From: Okeania sp. KiyG1
Lineage (GTDB): Bacteria; Cyanobacteriota; Cyanobacteriia; Cyanobacteriales; Microcoleaceae
Direction: 5' to 3'
DNA length: 64,000 bases
NCBI RefSeq assembly: GCF_014132355.1
Contig: NZ_BLZO01000086.1
Location: 1 to 64,000, forward strand
Shown: positions 29,211 through 38,991 of the stretch, one piece after another
Layout: every line of letters starts with the position of its first letter
Position numbering within the stretch: position 1 is the stretch's first letter
The notes under the pieces: generated by a model
Databases searched by the model: none
What the model was told of the DNA's origin: nothing
Seen by the model: the letters and a program-made list of their open reading frames with translations, nothing else
Program-made: the position numbers and the translations under genes

Positions 29211-30119
29211 ATGTCAGAAAAATTGACTATTCTGCCCCATGAATATCCAGACACCAATAATATGATTCTGGAGAATGATACTCACTTCCCCCATGGAGAA
29301 CCAGATACCAGTCACATGATTCTAGAGGATGACACTCCCTTGGATAGTTTTATTAATGAAAAACAACAACGTCTACTCACAACTGTATTTTATAGCGGTG
29401 CGGAAATACCAATAAATGTTCCTTTTATTGTTGCTGCCAATGTAGGTTTATTTTCTCATCTCCGAGATTCAGGAATTGTGCCGGATGTGTTTTTAAGTTT
29501 GAATATTATTGGTGAGGAAGAATGGTGGAAACGTAATGTTCGTTCTTATTTATTCTGGGAATTTGGTAAGCCACCAGATGTAGTAATTGAAATTGTTTCT
29601 CCCACTCCAGGTAATGAATTAGGAAGTAAATTAACGGACTACGCAGAGTTAAGAATTCCTTATTATGTTGTCTACGATCCATTGCAAAAACTCAGCGAAA
29701 ATGTACTGCAAGTATTTCAACTACAAATTAATTCTTACGTTCCTAAAAATGATACTTGGTTTGCCCATGTTAATTTGGGACTAACTCTATGGAATGGTGT
29801 ATTTGAAAATATTAATGGTACTTGGTTACGTTGGTGCGATGCTGATGGGAATGTAATTAAAACAGGAGATGAAATAGCAACAGAAAAAAATCTAGAAATA
29901 TCCCAAAAAGACGCTGAGATATCCCAAAAAGACGCTCAAATTAAACAGGGGTTATTATTGGCAATTGAAATGGGATTAAAACTCAAGTTTGGTGATGAAT
30001 ATGTGGGAATTTTATCAGATATTTCAAAAATAGATGATGTGAAATTGTTAGAGACCATTGTTTCTCAAATTCCCCAGATTTCCTCAATGGATGAATTACG
30101 AAAACTATATACTGAATAG
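29211..30119 (+). CDS. Uma2 family (DUF820) restriction-endonuclease-fold protein
   Basis: 302 residues from the ATG at 29211, chosen because GGAGGT lies five bases upstream; the 29199 start overlaps that site. The central region GIVPDVFLSL, KPPDVVIEIVSPTPGNELGS and RIPYYVVYDP is the PD-(D/E)XK core of the Uma2 family, very abundant in cyanobacteria and of uncertain function. The N-terminus contains a twofold repeat, YPDTNNMILENDT and EPDTSHMILEDDT. The C-terminal tail has duplicated ISQKDAE / ISQKDAQ heptads, a short coiled coil. The gene looks intact. Confidence 0.85.
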   Translation: MSEKLTILPHEYPDTNNMILENDTHFPHGEPDTSHMILEDDTPLDSFINEKQQRLLTTVFYSGAEIPINVPFIVAANVGLFSHLRDSGIVPDVFLSLNIIGEEEWWKRNVRSYLFWEFGKPPDVVIEIVSPTPGNELGSKLTDYAELRIPYYVVYDPLQKLSENVLQVFQLQINSYVPKNDTWFAHVNLGLTLWNGVFENINGTWLRWCDADGNVIKTGDEIATEKNLEISQKDAEISQKDAQIKQGLLLAIEMGLKLKFGDEYVGILSDISKIDDVKLLETIVSQIPQISSMDELRKLYTE

Positions 30120-30463
30120 TTCAAAAATTGGGTGCATATTCCACACCCTATTGTTGAGCAGGGGAGATGGGGAGATGGGGAGATGGGGAGTGGGGGAGAT
30201 GGGGAGATGGGGAGATGGGGAGATGGGGAGATGTATTGGAGTATTTTTTAACCTTTTTCTCGTATTGCCTTTATCCCAAAGACGACTCCGCTCCTCAAAA
30301 ATTTAATCAAGGCAAAGATACTAAATGGTTTCTATAAATCAGGACTTACGCACGAGGCACGAAAAAGTAGCATTTGAGATTGCTTTCCTGTAGGTCGCTT
30401 CGGACGGAAATACGTTCTACTGTGTAAGTCCTATTTATTATTGGAGATGTCTATTTATAAATA
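30120..30463. repeat. Simple repeat and MITE before hupW
   Basis: A GGGGAGAT tandem repeat occupies about 30162-30233. A MITE-like element with ends AGGACTTACGCA / TGTGTAAGTCCT lies at 30341-30432. A TTATTGGAGATGTCTATTT motif, another dispersed repeat end, follows at 30437-30456, right before hupW. No gene. Confidence 0.7.
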
Positions 30464-30964
30464 ATGGCGAAAATATTAATCATAGGTTACGGTAATACCC
30501 TCCGCAGTGATGATGGTGCTGGTCAACGGGTGGCAGAGTTGGTGGCTGAGTGGAAGTTACCCAATGTGCGATCGCTCCCGGTGCATCAACTTACTCCAGA
30601 ATTGGCAGAACCTATATCTCAAGCAGAATTAGTAATTTTTGTGGATGCTTATCCGGCAACTTCTGAACAAGGTTTACAGGTTCATCAACTTTACGACTAT
30701 CCCCCCTACCCCCCCTTTCTAAGGGGGGAACTTGACAGCTTCAACAGGAGGGAAGTGGAGAAGAGTCAGGGTTTGAATATAGGACATACAGGAGACCCGC
30801 GATCGCTACTTGCTCTTAGTCAATTTGTCTATAACAATGTGCCTCCGAGTTGGTGGATATTAATACCCGCAGTTAATTTTGAATTTGGGGAAGATTTTTC
30901 TTCACAAACATCCCAAGGAATTACAGATGCTTTAGCACAAATTCAACAAATTGTTGTTAAATAA
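30464..30964 (+). CDS. hupW: HupL maturation protease HupW
   Basis: Endopeptidase that removes the HupL C-terminal tail after nickel insertion. It has 166 residues. The start MAKILIIGYGNTLRSDDGAG contains the nickel-binding acidic residue (D16), with further expected ligands D61 (FVDAYPA) and H108 (GHTGDPRSL). The stretch YDYPPYPPFLRGELDSFNRR (about 77-96) is encoded by a G/C-run palindromic repeat (cccccctacc ... aaggggggaa, about 30700-30730) of a kind otherwise seen between genes, so it is probably an in-frame insertion. Its substrate HupL is encoded 8.5 kb to the left. Confidence 0.85.
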   Translation: MAKILIIGYGNTLRSDDGAGQRVAELVAEWKLPNVRSLPVHQLTPELAEPISQAELVIFVDAYPATSEQGLQVHQLYDYPPYPPFLRGELDSFNRREVEKSQGLNIGHTGDPRSLLALSQFVYNNVPPSWWILIPAVNFEFGEDFSSQTSQGITDALAQIQQIVVK

Positions 30965-31689
30965 AGTTTAAAAGTTTTATTGAAAAAAGTTTTAATTTAG
31001 CAGTTATTTTTTCAACCTTTTGTTATGTGCAAAAGTCAAGTTTTGTAAAAAAACTTTAAGTCATCGCCCGATTAGGAAGAAATAGATCGGATAATAAAAG
31101 TAAGAGGTTATTTGAGAAATATCCTATCAAACTGATAGACCTGAAAAATCTAACCTTCCTTTATCTATTCCATAGAAGGGAATGAGGATTTTTAAGCCTC
31201 TATTTTATAAATTGAGAGGATTGACTTAATCAAGGAATAAGGCATAAAACAATACAGAAATTTTTGATAAATAGGACTTATCCACTGTGGTGCGTTACGC
31301 TACTACTAACACAGCCTACCAATAGCTGAGAGGATTAACTTAATTAAGGAATAAGGGATAAAACTATACAGAAATTTTTGATAAAATCTCTTAAAAAAAG
31401 GATTGTTGTGATGTAAAACACAAAGGTTTGGCTTGTTCAATAATGGACAATTGATAATTGATAATTGATAATTACCTATCCCTAAAACGGATAGGATTGA
31501 ATAAAAGGAAAATATTTTCTTGTTTATCCTTTAAAGGAGAGGCTTTAAACCTTAATTATTCGGTAAAAAAATGTAGATTTATAGAAGTAAATAAAGAGGT
31601 ATAATTTTAGCATTTGGCCATTAAATTTACAACTAAACAAATCCACAATATTTGTAAATAATTCAGAGAATTTCCACAGGAGAATATTT
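30965..31689 (+). promoter_or_regulatory. nifJ upstream region: duplicated segment, MITE and likely promoter
   Basis: A segment of about 60 bases beginning GAGAGGATTGACTTAATC (31214-31275) is repeated with changes at 31329-31390. Between them sits 'gtggtgcgttacgct...aacacagccta'. A hairpin-type MITE (tacctatccctaaaacgg ... ggagaggctttaaacc) fills about 31470-31570. TATAAT at 31600-31605 is a plausible -10 element, and ACAGGAGAATATTT gives the nifJ ribosome binding site. The promoter therefore abuts the MITE end. Confidence 0.5.
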
Positions 31690-34600
31690 ATGAGTGACAA
31701 AACTTTTGCAACACTGGACGGTAATGAAGCAGTTGCCCGTGTTGCCCACAAACTCAATGAGGTCATTGCCATCTATCCCATCACTCCCTCCTCACCAATG
31801 GGTGAATGGGCGGATGCTTGGTCATCTCAAGGTACGCCGAATATTTGGGGTACAGTTCCCAGTGTGGTTGAGATGCAGAGTGAGGGTGGGGCGGCCGGAG
31901 CAGTACATGGTTCGTTGCAAACAGGTTCTCTAACTACTACATTTACTGCATCTCAGGGATTATTATTAATGATTCCTAATCTTTATAAAATTGCTGGGGA
32001 ACTGACTTGTTGTGTTATTCATGTTGCAGCTCGTTCTCTGGCAGCTCAAGGTCTTTCTATATTTGGCGACCACGGTGATGTGATGGCTGCTCGTGCTACT
32101 GGTTTTGGGATGTTGTGTTCTGCTTCGGTACAAGAAGCTCACGACTTGGCACTTATTTCTCAAGTTGCTACTCTGGAAGCAAGACTGCCATTTATTCATT
32201 TTTTTGATGGTTTCCGCACTTCCCATGAAGTACAGAAAATTGAACTTCTGCCAGAAACGGTTTTGCGGGAAATGATCGATGATGAATTTGTTTTTGCTCA
32301 CCGCGCTCGTGGTTTGACTCCTGACCGACCAGTTTTACGGGGTACTGCTCAAAACCCGGATGTTTATTTTCAAGCTAGGGAAAGTGTCAACCCTTTTTAC
32401 ACGGCAACTCCGGATATTGTGCAGAAAGCAATGGATAAATTTGCTGAACTGACTGGGCGACAATATCAATGTTTTGAATATCACGGGGCACCTGATGCAG
32501 ATAGGGTTATTATTCTGATGGGGTCTGGTTGTGAAACGGTTCACGAAACTGTAGACTACTTAACTGCCAATGGTGAAAAAGTTGGAGTATTGAAAGTTAG
32601 ACTATATAGACCATTCGATGCTAGAAGGTTAGTCGCAGCATTACCTGAAACAGTGAAAAAAATTGCGGTGTTAGATCGGACAAAAGAACCCGGTGCAAGT
32701 GGCGAACCTCTTTACCAAGATATAGTTACTGCTCTGAATGAAGAGTGGTCAGACGTAATGCCAAAAGTGGTCGGTGGTCGTTATGGTTTATCTTCTAAAG
32801 AGTTTAACCCGGCAATGGTGAAGAGTGTTTTTGACAACCTCAGTGCTGACAAACCCAAAAATCATTTTACTGTCGGTATCAATGACGACCTTTCTCACAC
32901 ATCCTTACCTTTCGATGCAGGTTTCTCTATCGAACCAGATAATGTTGTGCGGGCAATGTTTTACGGTTTGGGTTCTGATGGTACGGTTGGTGCGAATAAA
33001 AACTCGATTAAAATTATTGGGGGAGAAACTGACAACTATGCTCAAGGTTATTTTGTCTACGACTCGAAAAAATCTGGTGCTGTTACTGTCTCCCACTTAC
33101 GCTTCGGTGCTAACCCCATTCGTTCGACTTATCTGATCGACCAAGCAAATTTTGTTGGTTGTCACCAATGGAGTTTTCTAGAAAAATTAGACGTTCTGAC
33201 CTCCGCAGCTAATGGTTCTATTTTTCTGATGAATAGTCCCTACAGTGCTGATGAAGTTTGGCAACAGTTGCCTGTAGAAATTCAAGAACAAATTATCCGC
33301 AAGAATTTAAAAGTCTACGTCATCAATGCAAATAAAGTTGCTAGTGACAGTGGGATGAGGGGACGCATTAATACAGTAATGCAAACCTGTTTCTTTGCCT
33401 TAGCTAATGTTTTGCCCAGAGAAGAGGCGATCGCTCAAATTAAAAAATATATTCAAAAGACCTATGGCAAAAAAGGTCAGGAAATTGTCAATATGAATTT
33501 ACAAGCTGTTGACAATACTTTGGATAATCTCTACGAAGTGAAAATTCCCACGGAAGTTAGCAGTACTCTCCACCGTTTACCACCAGTTTCCGATACAGCG
33601 CCAGAATTTGTCCGGGATGTTTTGGGCAAAATGATTTCTAGGGAAGGCGACCAACTACCAGTCAGCGCTTTACCATGTGATGGAACTTACCCCACCGGAA
33701 CAACTCAATGGGAAAAACGTAACGTTACTCAAGAAATTCCAGCTTGGGACCCCAATGTCTGCGTGCAATGTGGCAAGTGTATTATGGTTTGCCCTCATTC
33801 GGTCATCCGTGGTAAAGCTTATGAGGAGACTTTGTTAGATAATGCTCCGGCAACTTTCAAATCTATAAATGTCAAGGATAAAGATTTTGCCGGACAGAAA
33901 TTTACTATCCAAGTAGCGCCCGAAGACTGTACTGGTTGTGGTGTGTGTGTAGATATTTGCCCGGCGAAAAATAAATCTATGCCATCCCGCAAAGCAATAA
34001 ATATGGAAGCGCAGTTACCATTGCGGGAACAAGAAAGGGAAAATTGGGATTTCTTCTTGGGTCTACCTAACCCCGACCGTCGCTCCCTCCATCTAGACCG
34101 CATCCGTCAACAACAATGGCAAGAACCTTTATTTGAATTTTCCGGTGCTTGTGCAGGTTGTGGCGAAACTCCCTATATTAAATTAGTCAGTCAGTTATTT
34201 GGCGATCGCTCTGTTGTGGCGAATGCTACGGGATGTTCGTCTATTTACGGCGGTAACTTACCTACAACTCCTTGGGCAAAAAATGCCGATGGTCGTGGAC
34301 CTGCTTGGTCAAATAGTTTGTTTGAGGATAATGCCGAATTTGGTTTAGGTTTCCGTCTTTCTATTGATAAACACACTCAGTTCGCTGCGGAGCTTTTACA
34401 AAAAGTAGCGGGAAGTGTGGGAGATAATTTAGTTGATGCCATTCTGAACGCCTCCCAAAAATCTGAAGCTGATATTTGGGAACAACGGGAGCGAGTCGCC
34501 CAAGTCAAGGAAAAATTGCAAGGGGTAGATTCGCCAGAAGCAAAGCAACTGCTGACTTTAGCAGATTATCTGGTGAAAAAATCAGTTTGGATAGTTGGTG

Positions 34601-35259
34601 GTGATGGTTGGGCGTATGATATAGGTTTTGGTGGTTTAGACCACGTTATTGCTAGCGGTCGAAATGTGAATATTTTGGTCATGGATACGGAGGTTTATTC
34701 TAATACTGGCGGTCAGTCTTCCAAAGCAACACCCCGTGCGGCAGTTGCCAAGTTTGCAGCAGGAGGAAAACCTGCGGCGAAGAAAGATTTAGGTTTGATA
34801 GCAATGACTTATGGCAATGTTTATGTTGCCAGTGTAGCAATGGGAGCGCGAGACGAACATACTCTCAAAGCATTTTTAGAAGCAGAAGCTTATGAGGGAC
34901 CATCTTTAATTATTGCTTACAGTCATTGTATTGCTCATGGAATTAATATGACTACTGCCATGAGTCATCAGAAAGCTCTGGTGGAGAGCGGTCGGTGGTT
35001 GTTGTATCGGTATAACCCAGACCTGGTACAACAAGGAAAAAATCCTTTGCAGTTGGATATGCGATCGCCTAAGAAACCAGTAGGTGAGTCGATGTATCAG
35101 GAGAATAGATTCAAAATGCTAACCAAGAGCAAACCTGCTGATGCTAAAGAATTATTAGCACAAGCGCAGGAAGATGTTAATACTCGTTATGCGATGTATG
35201 AATATTTGGCAGCTCGAAAATTAGAAATGTCCAATGGTAATGGTAGCGGTAACAGTTAA
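31690..35259 (+). CDS. nifJ: Pyruvate:ferredoxin (flavodoxin) oxidoreductase
   Basis: Converts pyruvate and CoA to acetyl-CoA and CO2 while reducing ferredoxin or flavodoxin. In diazotrophs it can supply nitrogenase; in other cyanobacteria it serves fermentation. It has 1189 residues, the standard single-chain length. The N-terminal domain begins with TLDGNEAVARVAHKLNEVIA and YPITPSSPMGEWAD. Two 4Fe-4S motifs lie at about 690-702 (CVQCGKCIMVCPH) and 745-757 (DCTGCGVCVDICP). A third cluster cysteine pair, ACAGCGE, is near 818-824. The thiamine diphosphate site GGDGWAYDIGFGGLDHV is near 970, with VYSNTGGQSSK after it. The frame is intact. Its neighbour is the DHOD-like gene often found beside nifJ. 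Confidence 0.96.
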   Translation: MSDKTFATLDGNEAVARVAHKLNEVIAIYPITPSSPMGEWADAWSSQGTPNIWGTVPSVVEMQSEGGAAGAVHGSLQTGSLTTTFTASQGLLLMIPNLYKIAGELTCCVIHVAARSLAAQGLSIFGDHGDVMAARATGFGMLCSASVQEAHDLALISQVATLEARLPFIHFFDGFRTSHEVQKIELLPETVLREMIDDEFVFAHRARGLTPDRPVLRGTAQNPDVYFQARESVNPFYTATPDIVQKAMDKFAELTGRQYQCFEYHGAPDADRVIILMGSGCETVHETVDYLTANGEKVGVLKVRLYRPFDARRLVAALPETVKKIAVLDRTKEPGASGEPLYQDIVTALNEEWSDVMPKVVGGRYGLSSKEFNPAMVKSVFDNLSADKPKNHFTVGINDDLSHTSLPFDAGFSIEPDNVVRAMFYGLGSDGTVGANKNSIKIIGGETDNYAQGYFVYDSKKSGAVTVSHLRFGANPIRSTYLIDQANFVGCHQWSFLEKLDVLTSAANGSIFLMNSPYSADEVWQQLPVEIQEQIIRKNLKVYVINANKVASDSGMRGRINTVMQTCFFALANVLPREEAIAQIKKYIQKTYGKKGQEIVNMNLQAVDNTLDNLYEVKIPTEVSSTLHRLPPVSDTAPEFVRDVLGKMISREGDQLPVSALPCDGTYPTGTTQWEKRNVTQEIPAWDPNVCVQCGKCIMVCPHSVIRGKAYEETLLDNAPATFKSINVKDKDFAGQKFTIQVAPEDCTGCGVCVDICPAKNKSMPSRKAINMEAQLPLREQERENWDFFLGLPNPDRRSLHLDRIRQQQWQEPLFEFSGACAGCGETPYIKLVSQLFGDRSVVANATGCSSIYGGNLPTTPWAKNADGRGPAWSNSLFEDNAEFGLGFRLSIDKHTQFAAELLQKVAGSVGDNLVDAILNASQKSEADIWEQRERVAQVKEKLQGVDSPEAKQLLTLADYLVKKSVWIVGGDGWAYDIGFGGLDHVIASGRNVNILVMDTEVYSNTGGQSSKATPRAAVAKFAAGGKPAAKKDLGLIAMTYGNVYVASVAMGARDEHTLKAFLEAEAYEGPSLIIAYSHCIAHGINMTTAMSHQKALVESGRWLLYRYNPDLVQQGKNPLQLDMRSPKKPVGESMYQENRFKMLTKSKPADAKELLAQAQEDVNTRYAMYEYLAARKLEMSNGNGSGNS

Positions 35260-35993
35260 CAGTTATCAGTTATCAGTTATCAGTTATCAGGAAGTAGTGT
35301 AGGTTGGGTTAAGCGCAACTCAACAACAACTGCGGTAACAGTTAACAGTTATCAGTTATCAGGAAGTAGTGTAGGTTGGGTTAAGCGCAAACGCAACCCA
35401 ACAACAACTGCGGTAACAGTTAACAGTTATCAGTTATATCATGTCCGGATAATTAGTGATGAAAAAACTTTCTCCTTGTCTTGTTCTTTCTTCCCTCCTG
35501 AATTCTGTTTGCGGAGCATTCCGTAGGAAATTCTGAATTATGACTCCTGAGTAGTTTATTTATAGAACCCATTTGATTACTATATAATTATGGTATTCAA
35601 GTCTTTTCGTACATCAATGAGTGAGGAAAAATCATCAGCAAGGAGTGTTGAATTTTTTGTATTATTTCTCCCCGCATCTTCCTTCTTCCCTCTTACCTCC
35701 TGTCTCCTGTCTCCTGACTCCTAGCTAAAAAAACTTAATATTTATGAAGATACGGTTAGGGGTTCTATAAGTATTCAACCGGACATGATATTATCAGTTA
35801 TCAGGAAGTAGTGTAGGTTGGGTTAAACGCAAGCGCAACCCAACAACAACTGTTGCATATTTGCGCATTTGCACATATTACTTTTGACTTACAACATTCC
35901 AACCTACATCTCAATAAAATTCATATTACTTTTGACTTTTGACTTTTGACTTAAACATTTGACTTTTGAATTTTAACTTTTGACTTAAACATT
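35260..35993. repeat. Gap between nifJ and the DHOD-like gene: nested repeats
   Basis: Three copies of 'aacagttatcagttatcaggaagtagtgtaggttgggtt' occur (about 35252-35410 and after 35791). A MITE of the TATCATGTCCGG family interrupts the third (35447-35790). AACTTTTGACTTTTGACTT-type simple repeats run from 35878 to 35990. No gene. Confidence 0.75.
35447..35790. mobile_element. MITE, TATCATGTCCGG family, copy 1
   Basis: Left end TATCATGTCCGG, right end CCGGACATGATA, flanked by TTA on both sides (35444-35446 and 35791-35793). The 344-bp interior contains a small dispersed repeat (tttgcggagcattccgtagg) and 'cctcctgtctcctgtctcctg' simple repeats. Confidence 0.85.
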
Positions 35994-37004
35994 ATGGATA
36001 TTACGACAAATTATTTAGGATTACAATTACGTTCCCCTCTAGTTGTGGGAGCTGCTGCACCTTTAACCGAAGACTTAGATAATCTCAAACGGATGGAAGA
36101 TGCTGGTGCTGCTGCAGTAGTTTTACATTCTTTATTTGAAGAACAACTTCGTGAAGAACGTTTGGAATTACAACATCATTTAGAATACGGTACAGAAAGT
36201 TTTCCAGAAGCTCTAACTTATTTTCCCGAACCAGAAGTATTTCATATTGGTGCTGCGGAATATTTAAAGCATATTAGTGAAGCAAAAAAAATGGTAAATA
36301 TGCCAATTATTGCCAGTTTGAATGGTTCAACTATTGGCGGATGGACTCATTATGCTAAAGAATTAGAGGCTGCTGGTGCAGATGCTTTGGAGTTAAATAT
36401 CTACAATATTCCTACTAATATGGATATGACCGGGGAACAAGTAGAACAGAATTATATTAGTATTCTGCAAGCTGTTAAATCTGAGGTAAATATTCCAGTG
36501 GCAATTAAACTTAGCCCCTTCTTTAGTAACATGGCAAATATGTCTAAAAAATTGGTAGAAGCAGGGGTCAATGGATTAGTTTTGTTTAACCGTTTCTATC
36601 AGCCAGATATTAATATTGAAGAGCTAGAAGTAACAACTAATGTATTATTAAGTACCCCACAAGCAATGCGTTTACCTATGCGTTGGATAGCTATTTTGTA
36701 CGGTAGATTAGAAGTTGATTTTGCAGCAACAAGCGGCGTTCAAAAAGGGCAAGATGTTATTAAAATGATGATGGCAGGTGCGAATGTAACTCAGCTAGTG
36801 GGTACTTTATTACGTCATGGAATTAATCATATTCAAGTTATCGAAAATGAGATGATTCATTGGATGGAAGAACATGAATATGAATCAATAGCGCAGATGC
36901 GTGGTAGCATGAGTCAAATTAATTGTCCTGATGAGAGTAAATTTGAAAGGGCGCAATATATGAAAGCCATTCAAAGTTATAAACCTGCTCAAAGTTTGGT
37001 TTAA
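35994..37004 (+). CDS. Dihydroorotate dehydrogenase-like flavoprotein
   Basis: 336 residues: MDITTNYLGLQLRSPLVVGA at the start, then a TIM barrel with AIKLSPFFSNMANMSKKLVE and a C-terminal phosphate/FMN-binding region (MAGANVTQLVGTLLRHG). Family members act on dihydroorotate or dihydropyrimidines using FMN. This branch is typically found beside nifJ in cyanobacteria, and the true substrate is not established. The frame is intact. It shares strand and neighbourhood with nifJ but is 734 bases away, so co-transcription is uncertain. Confidence 0.85.
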   Translation: MDITTNYLGLQLRSPLVVGAAAPLTEDLDNLKRMEDAGAAAVVLHSLFEEQLREERLELQHHLEYGTESFPEALTYFPEPEVFHIGAAEYLKHISEAKKMVNMPIIASLNGSTIGGWTHYAKELEAAGADALELNIYNIPTNMDMTGEQVEQNYISILQAVKSEVNIPVAIKLSPFFSNMANMSKKLVEAGVNGLVLFNRFYQPDINIEELEVTTNVLLSTPQAMRLPMRWIAILYGRLEVDFAATSGVQKGQDVIKMMMAGANVTQLVGTLLRHGINHIQVIENEMIHWMEEHEYESIAQMRGSMSQINCPDESKFERAQYMKAIQSYKPAQSLV

Positions 37005-37444
37005 TTAGTTAGCAATAGTAGGCATCTCGACTAAATTTTTGGGTAAAGATATAGTCTTGGTGTGACTCGACCACCGCTTTTTCAGCCAATGTCGTTTTAC
37101 CAGAAAATTGGTTTTAAAGCCTCCCCCTTTTAGGGGGAATTTTTAGTTTTTTTTTTCAAGAAGTATATTATAGCTAGAGATATAGAAGACAACCATAATT
37201 TGCTAGGAATATTATCTTTATTAATATAAATATGTAGTGGTTTACTTGGTTCATGGCTATAGAAATTTAATGCAAGAATTGATAGAAACTACTCAAGAAT
37301 TAGAACGAAAAATTCCTCAATCAAAAAATCAGTCAATATTGGCATAGAGAAAGTAGGCGATCGCTAAATTTTTTACTACAATTTTTTGTGCTGTCCTAAA
37401 GTAGATATTGCCAACAAAAAAAATCAAACCAAGGAGTGATAATC
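37005..37444. other. Gap with a MITE end and gene debris
   Basis: At about 37105-37155 there is a short 'ttttaaagcctcccccttttagggggaa' hairpin. At about 37268-37345 the sequence MQELIETTQELERKIPQ reads as a short fragment, possibly a remnant. AAGGAG at 37430-37435 serves the next gene. Nothing else is recognised. Confidence 0.4.
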
Positions 37445-37750
37445 ATGGTAGAAAAATCTAGGTTCAATAGAGCTAAAAACAATAAAATTGATGTTCGTGC
37501 TGCGGTTTCTGCTGCAAATAAATATTTGCAATCTCTTCAAAGCATATTAGAATATAAAATTGAAGATTTAAGGCTAGAAGAAGTAGAATTCTCAGAAGAC
37601 AGAAAGTATTGGTTAATTACGCTGGGATTTATTGCTAATACAACAGGAGAAGAAGAAAGTTTTTTCTCCAAAAAAGAGAGGGATTATAAAGTCTTTAAAG
37701 TTAACGCTGAAACAGGTAAAGTTGAAGCAATGAAAATTCGTGAATTATGA
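37445..37750 (+). CDS. Small protein, likely antitoxin partner of the PIN gene
   Basis: 101 residues from ATG 37445, chosen because AAGGAG is ten bases upstream; the GTG at 37436 sits too close. The sequence VRAAVSAANKYLQSLQSILE, then EDRKYWLITLGFIAN and YKVFKVNAETGKVEAMKIRE resembles a PepSY-like alpha/beta module of unknown role. The stop overlaps the start of the PIN gene (ATGA), so the two form a unit. The antitoxin role is inferred only from that coupling. Confidence 0.6.
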   Translation: MVEKSRFNRAKNNKIDVRAAVSAANKYLQSLQSILEYKIEDLRLEEVEFSEDRKYWLITLGFIANTTGEEESFFSKKERDYKVFKVNAETGKVEAMKIREL

Positions 37751-38247
37751 GAGATTATACTCGCAAACTGCTTGGCAAATATAAAAACAGAGGAGTTATA
37801 GTTGATACGAATATTCTACTTTTATTGTTTGTAGGTTCAGTTAATAAAGATCGCATTTCTAAATTTAAGCGTACCGAACAGTTTTTACCAAAAGACTACG
37901 ATTTATTGGTCGAGATTTTATCATTTTTTTCAAAAATTGTTGTCACTCCTAATATTCTCACCGAAGTTAATAGTTTAATTAATCAACTGAGTGAACCGGA
38001 GCGTTCTAAATCTCTAGAATTTCTGGCAAAAGCGGTTACAGAATGGGATGAATTTTATGTAGAAAGTAGCATTGTCACTCAGGAAGAAAAATTTACTAAA
38101 TTTGGTTGAACTGACAGTGCAATTATTAGTCTGGCACAAGAAAAATATTTAGTATTAACTGACGATTTAAAGTTAGTAAATTATCTAGATAAGATTGAAA
38201 TTGATACAGTTAATTTCAACAATATTCGAGTTTATGGATGGTATTAA
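37747..38247 (+). pseudogene. PIN-domain gene with an internal TGA
   Basis: The first 120 codons encode a PIN-fold start, GVIVDTNILLLLFVGSVNKD, and a helical middle, SFFSKIVVTPNILTEVNSLI. TGA at 38107-38109 follows KFTKFG. The same frame continues TDSAIISLAQEKYLVLTDDL, then KLVNYLDKIEIDTVNFNNIR, to TAA at 38245-38247. The second half carries the acidic residues TDSA and LTDD that complete a PIN active site. TTA to TGA (Leu to stop) is the simplest explanation. The full product would be 166 residues. As written the toxin is truncated and probably inactive. Confidence 0.75.
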
Positions 38248-38991
38248 ATAATTAATAATTAATAATTAATAATGAATAATTAATAATTAGGGTTTGCTGA
38301 TTAAATCTAAAAGTATTGACATATAGAGGTTGAGCGCATTTTTTAGTTAAAAAAAGTCCAAACTTTTAGGTCGTAATGGTTCAAAAAATTAGCATTTTAG
38401 GCGAGAGTTGCGCAGAATAATCAAGGGATTATTCTTCCTCCTACCTCCTCTATAATTCCCATTTATCCTGTCTCCTGTCTTCCCCTCCCAGGAGGGGTTA
38501 GGGGTGGGTTGTCTCCTGACTCCTACCCTCACCCATAAGACTTTTGAGCGCAAACCCTAATTATCTCTTCTTTTCAAGGAGAGGATTGACTAATTATGAA
38601 AATTTTTCTTTATTATCCCCTTAAAAGGGGAGGCTTTAAACAACAACTTTTCGGTAAAAAAATTTTTTGATATAATTGATTTTATTGCTTGAATATGATT
38701 TTCAATAAATTAACAAATTATTACAAAAATCAAAATACAACTCAAGGTATTCTCTTATATTTCTACATTTTTAATGCGCTCATCAACTCGGAGTGTTGAA
38801 ATACTCATTCAATACCTCCAAAAAATGTTTTGATTAACTTCGACTATTATGGTTAACTAAAAGCCACAGCACCATAGTAATTGAGGATTTAAATGTTAGT
38901 AGAATTTTGAAAAAATAGTACGACTTTATTACACTTTTCTAATTCTTAAGATATAATTATTATAATTACGAGCAAAATAAAAAATTTATAG
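38248..38991. repeat. Gap with inverted-repeat elements
   Basis: 'taataattaataattaat' repeats at 38249-38288 are followed by an element beginning TAGGGTTTGCTGATTAAATC (about 38289) and ending GAGCGCAAACCCTA (about 38561). Its inside holds 'cctcccaggaggggtta' and 'ctcctgtctcctg' repeats. A second hairpin element (ctcttcttttcaaggagagg ... ggggaggctttaaac) lies at about 38564-38640. About 300 bases of unique AT-rich DNA precede the acyltransferase gene. Confidence 0.6.

Noticed and set aside
30058-30306. 82-codon frame with GDGEMGRWG repeats
   Set aside because: Encoded by the GGGGAGAT simple repeat after the Uma2 gene.
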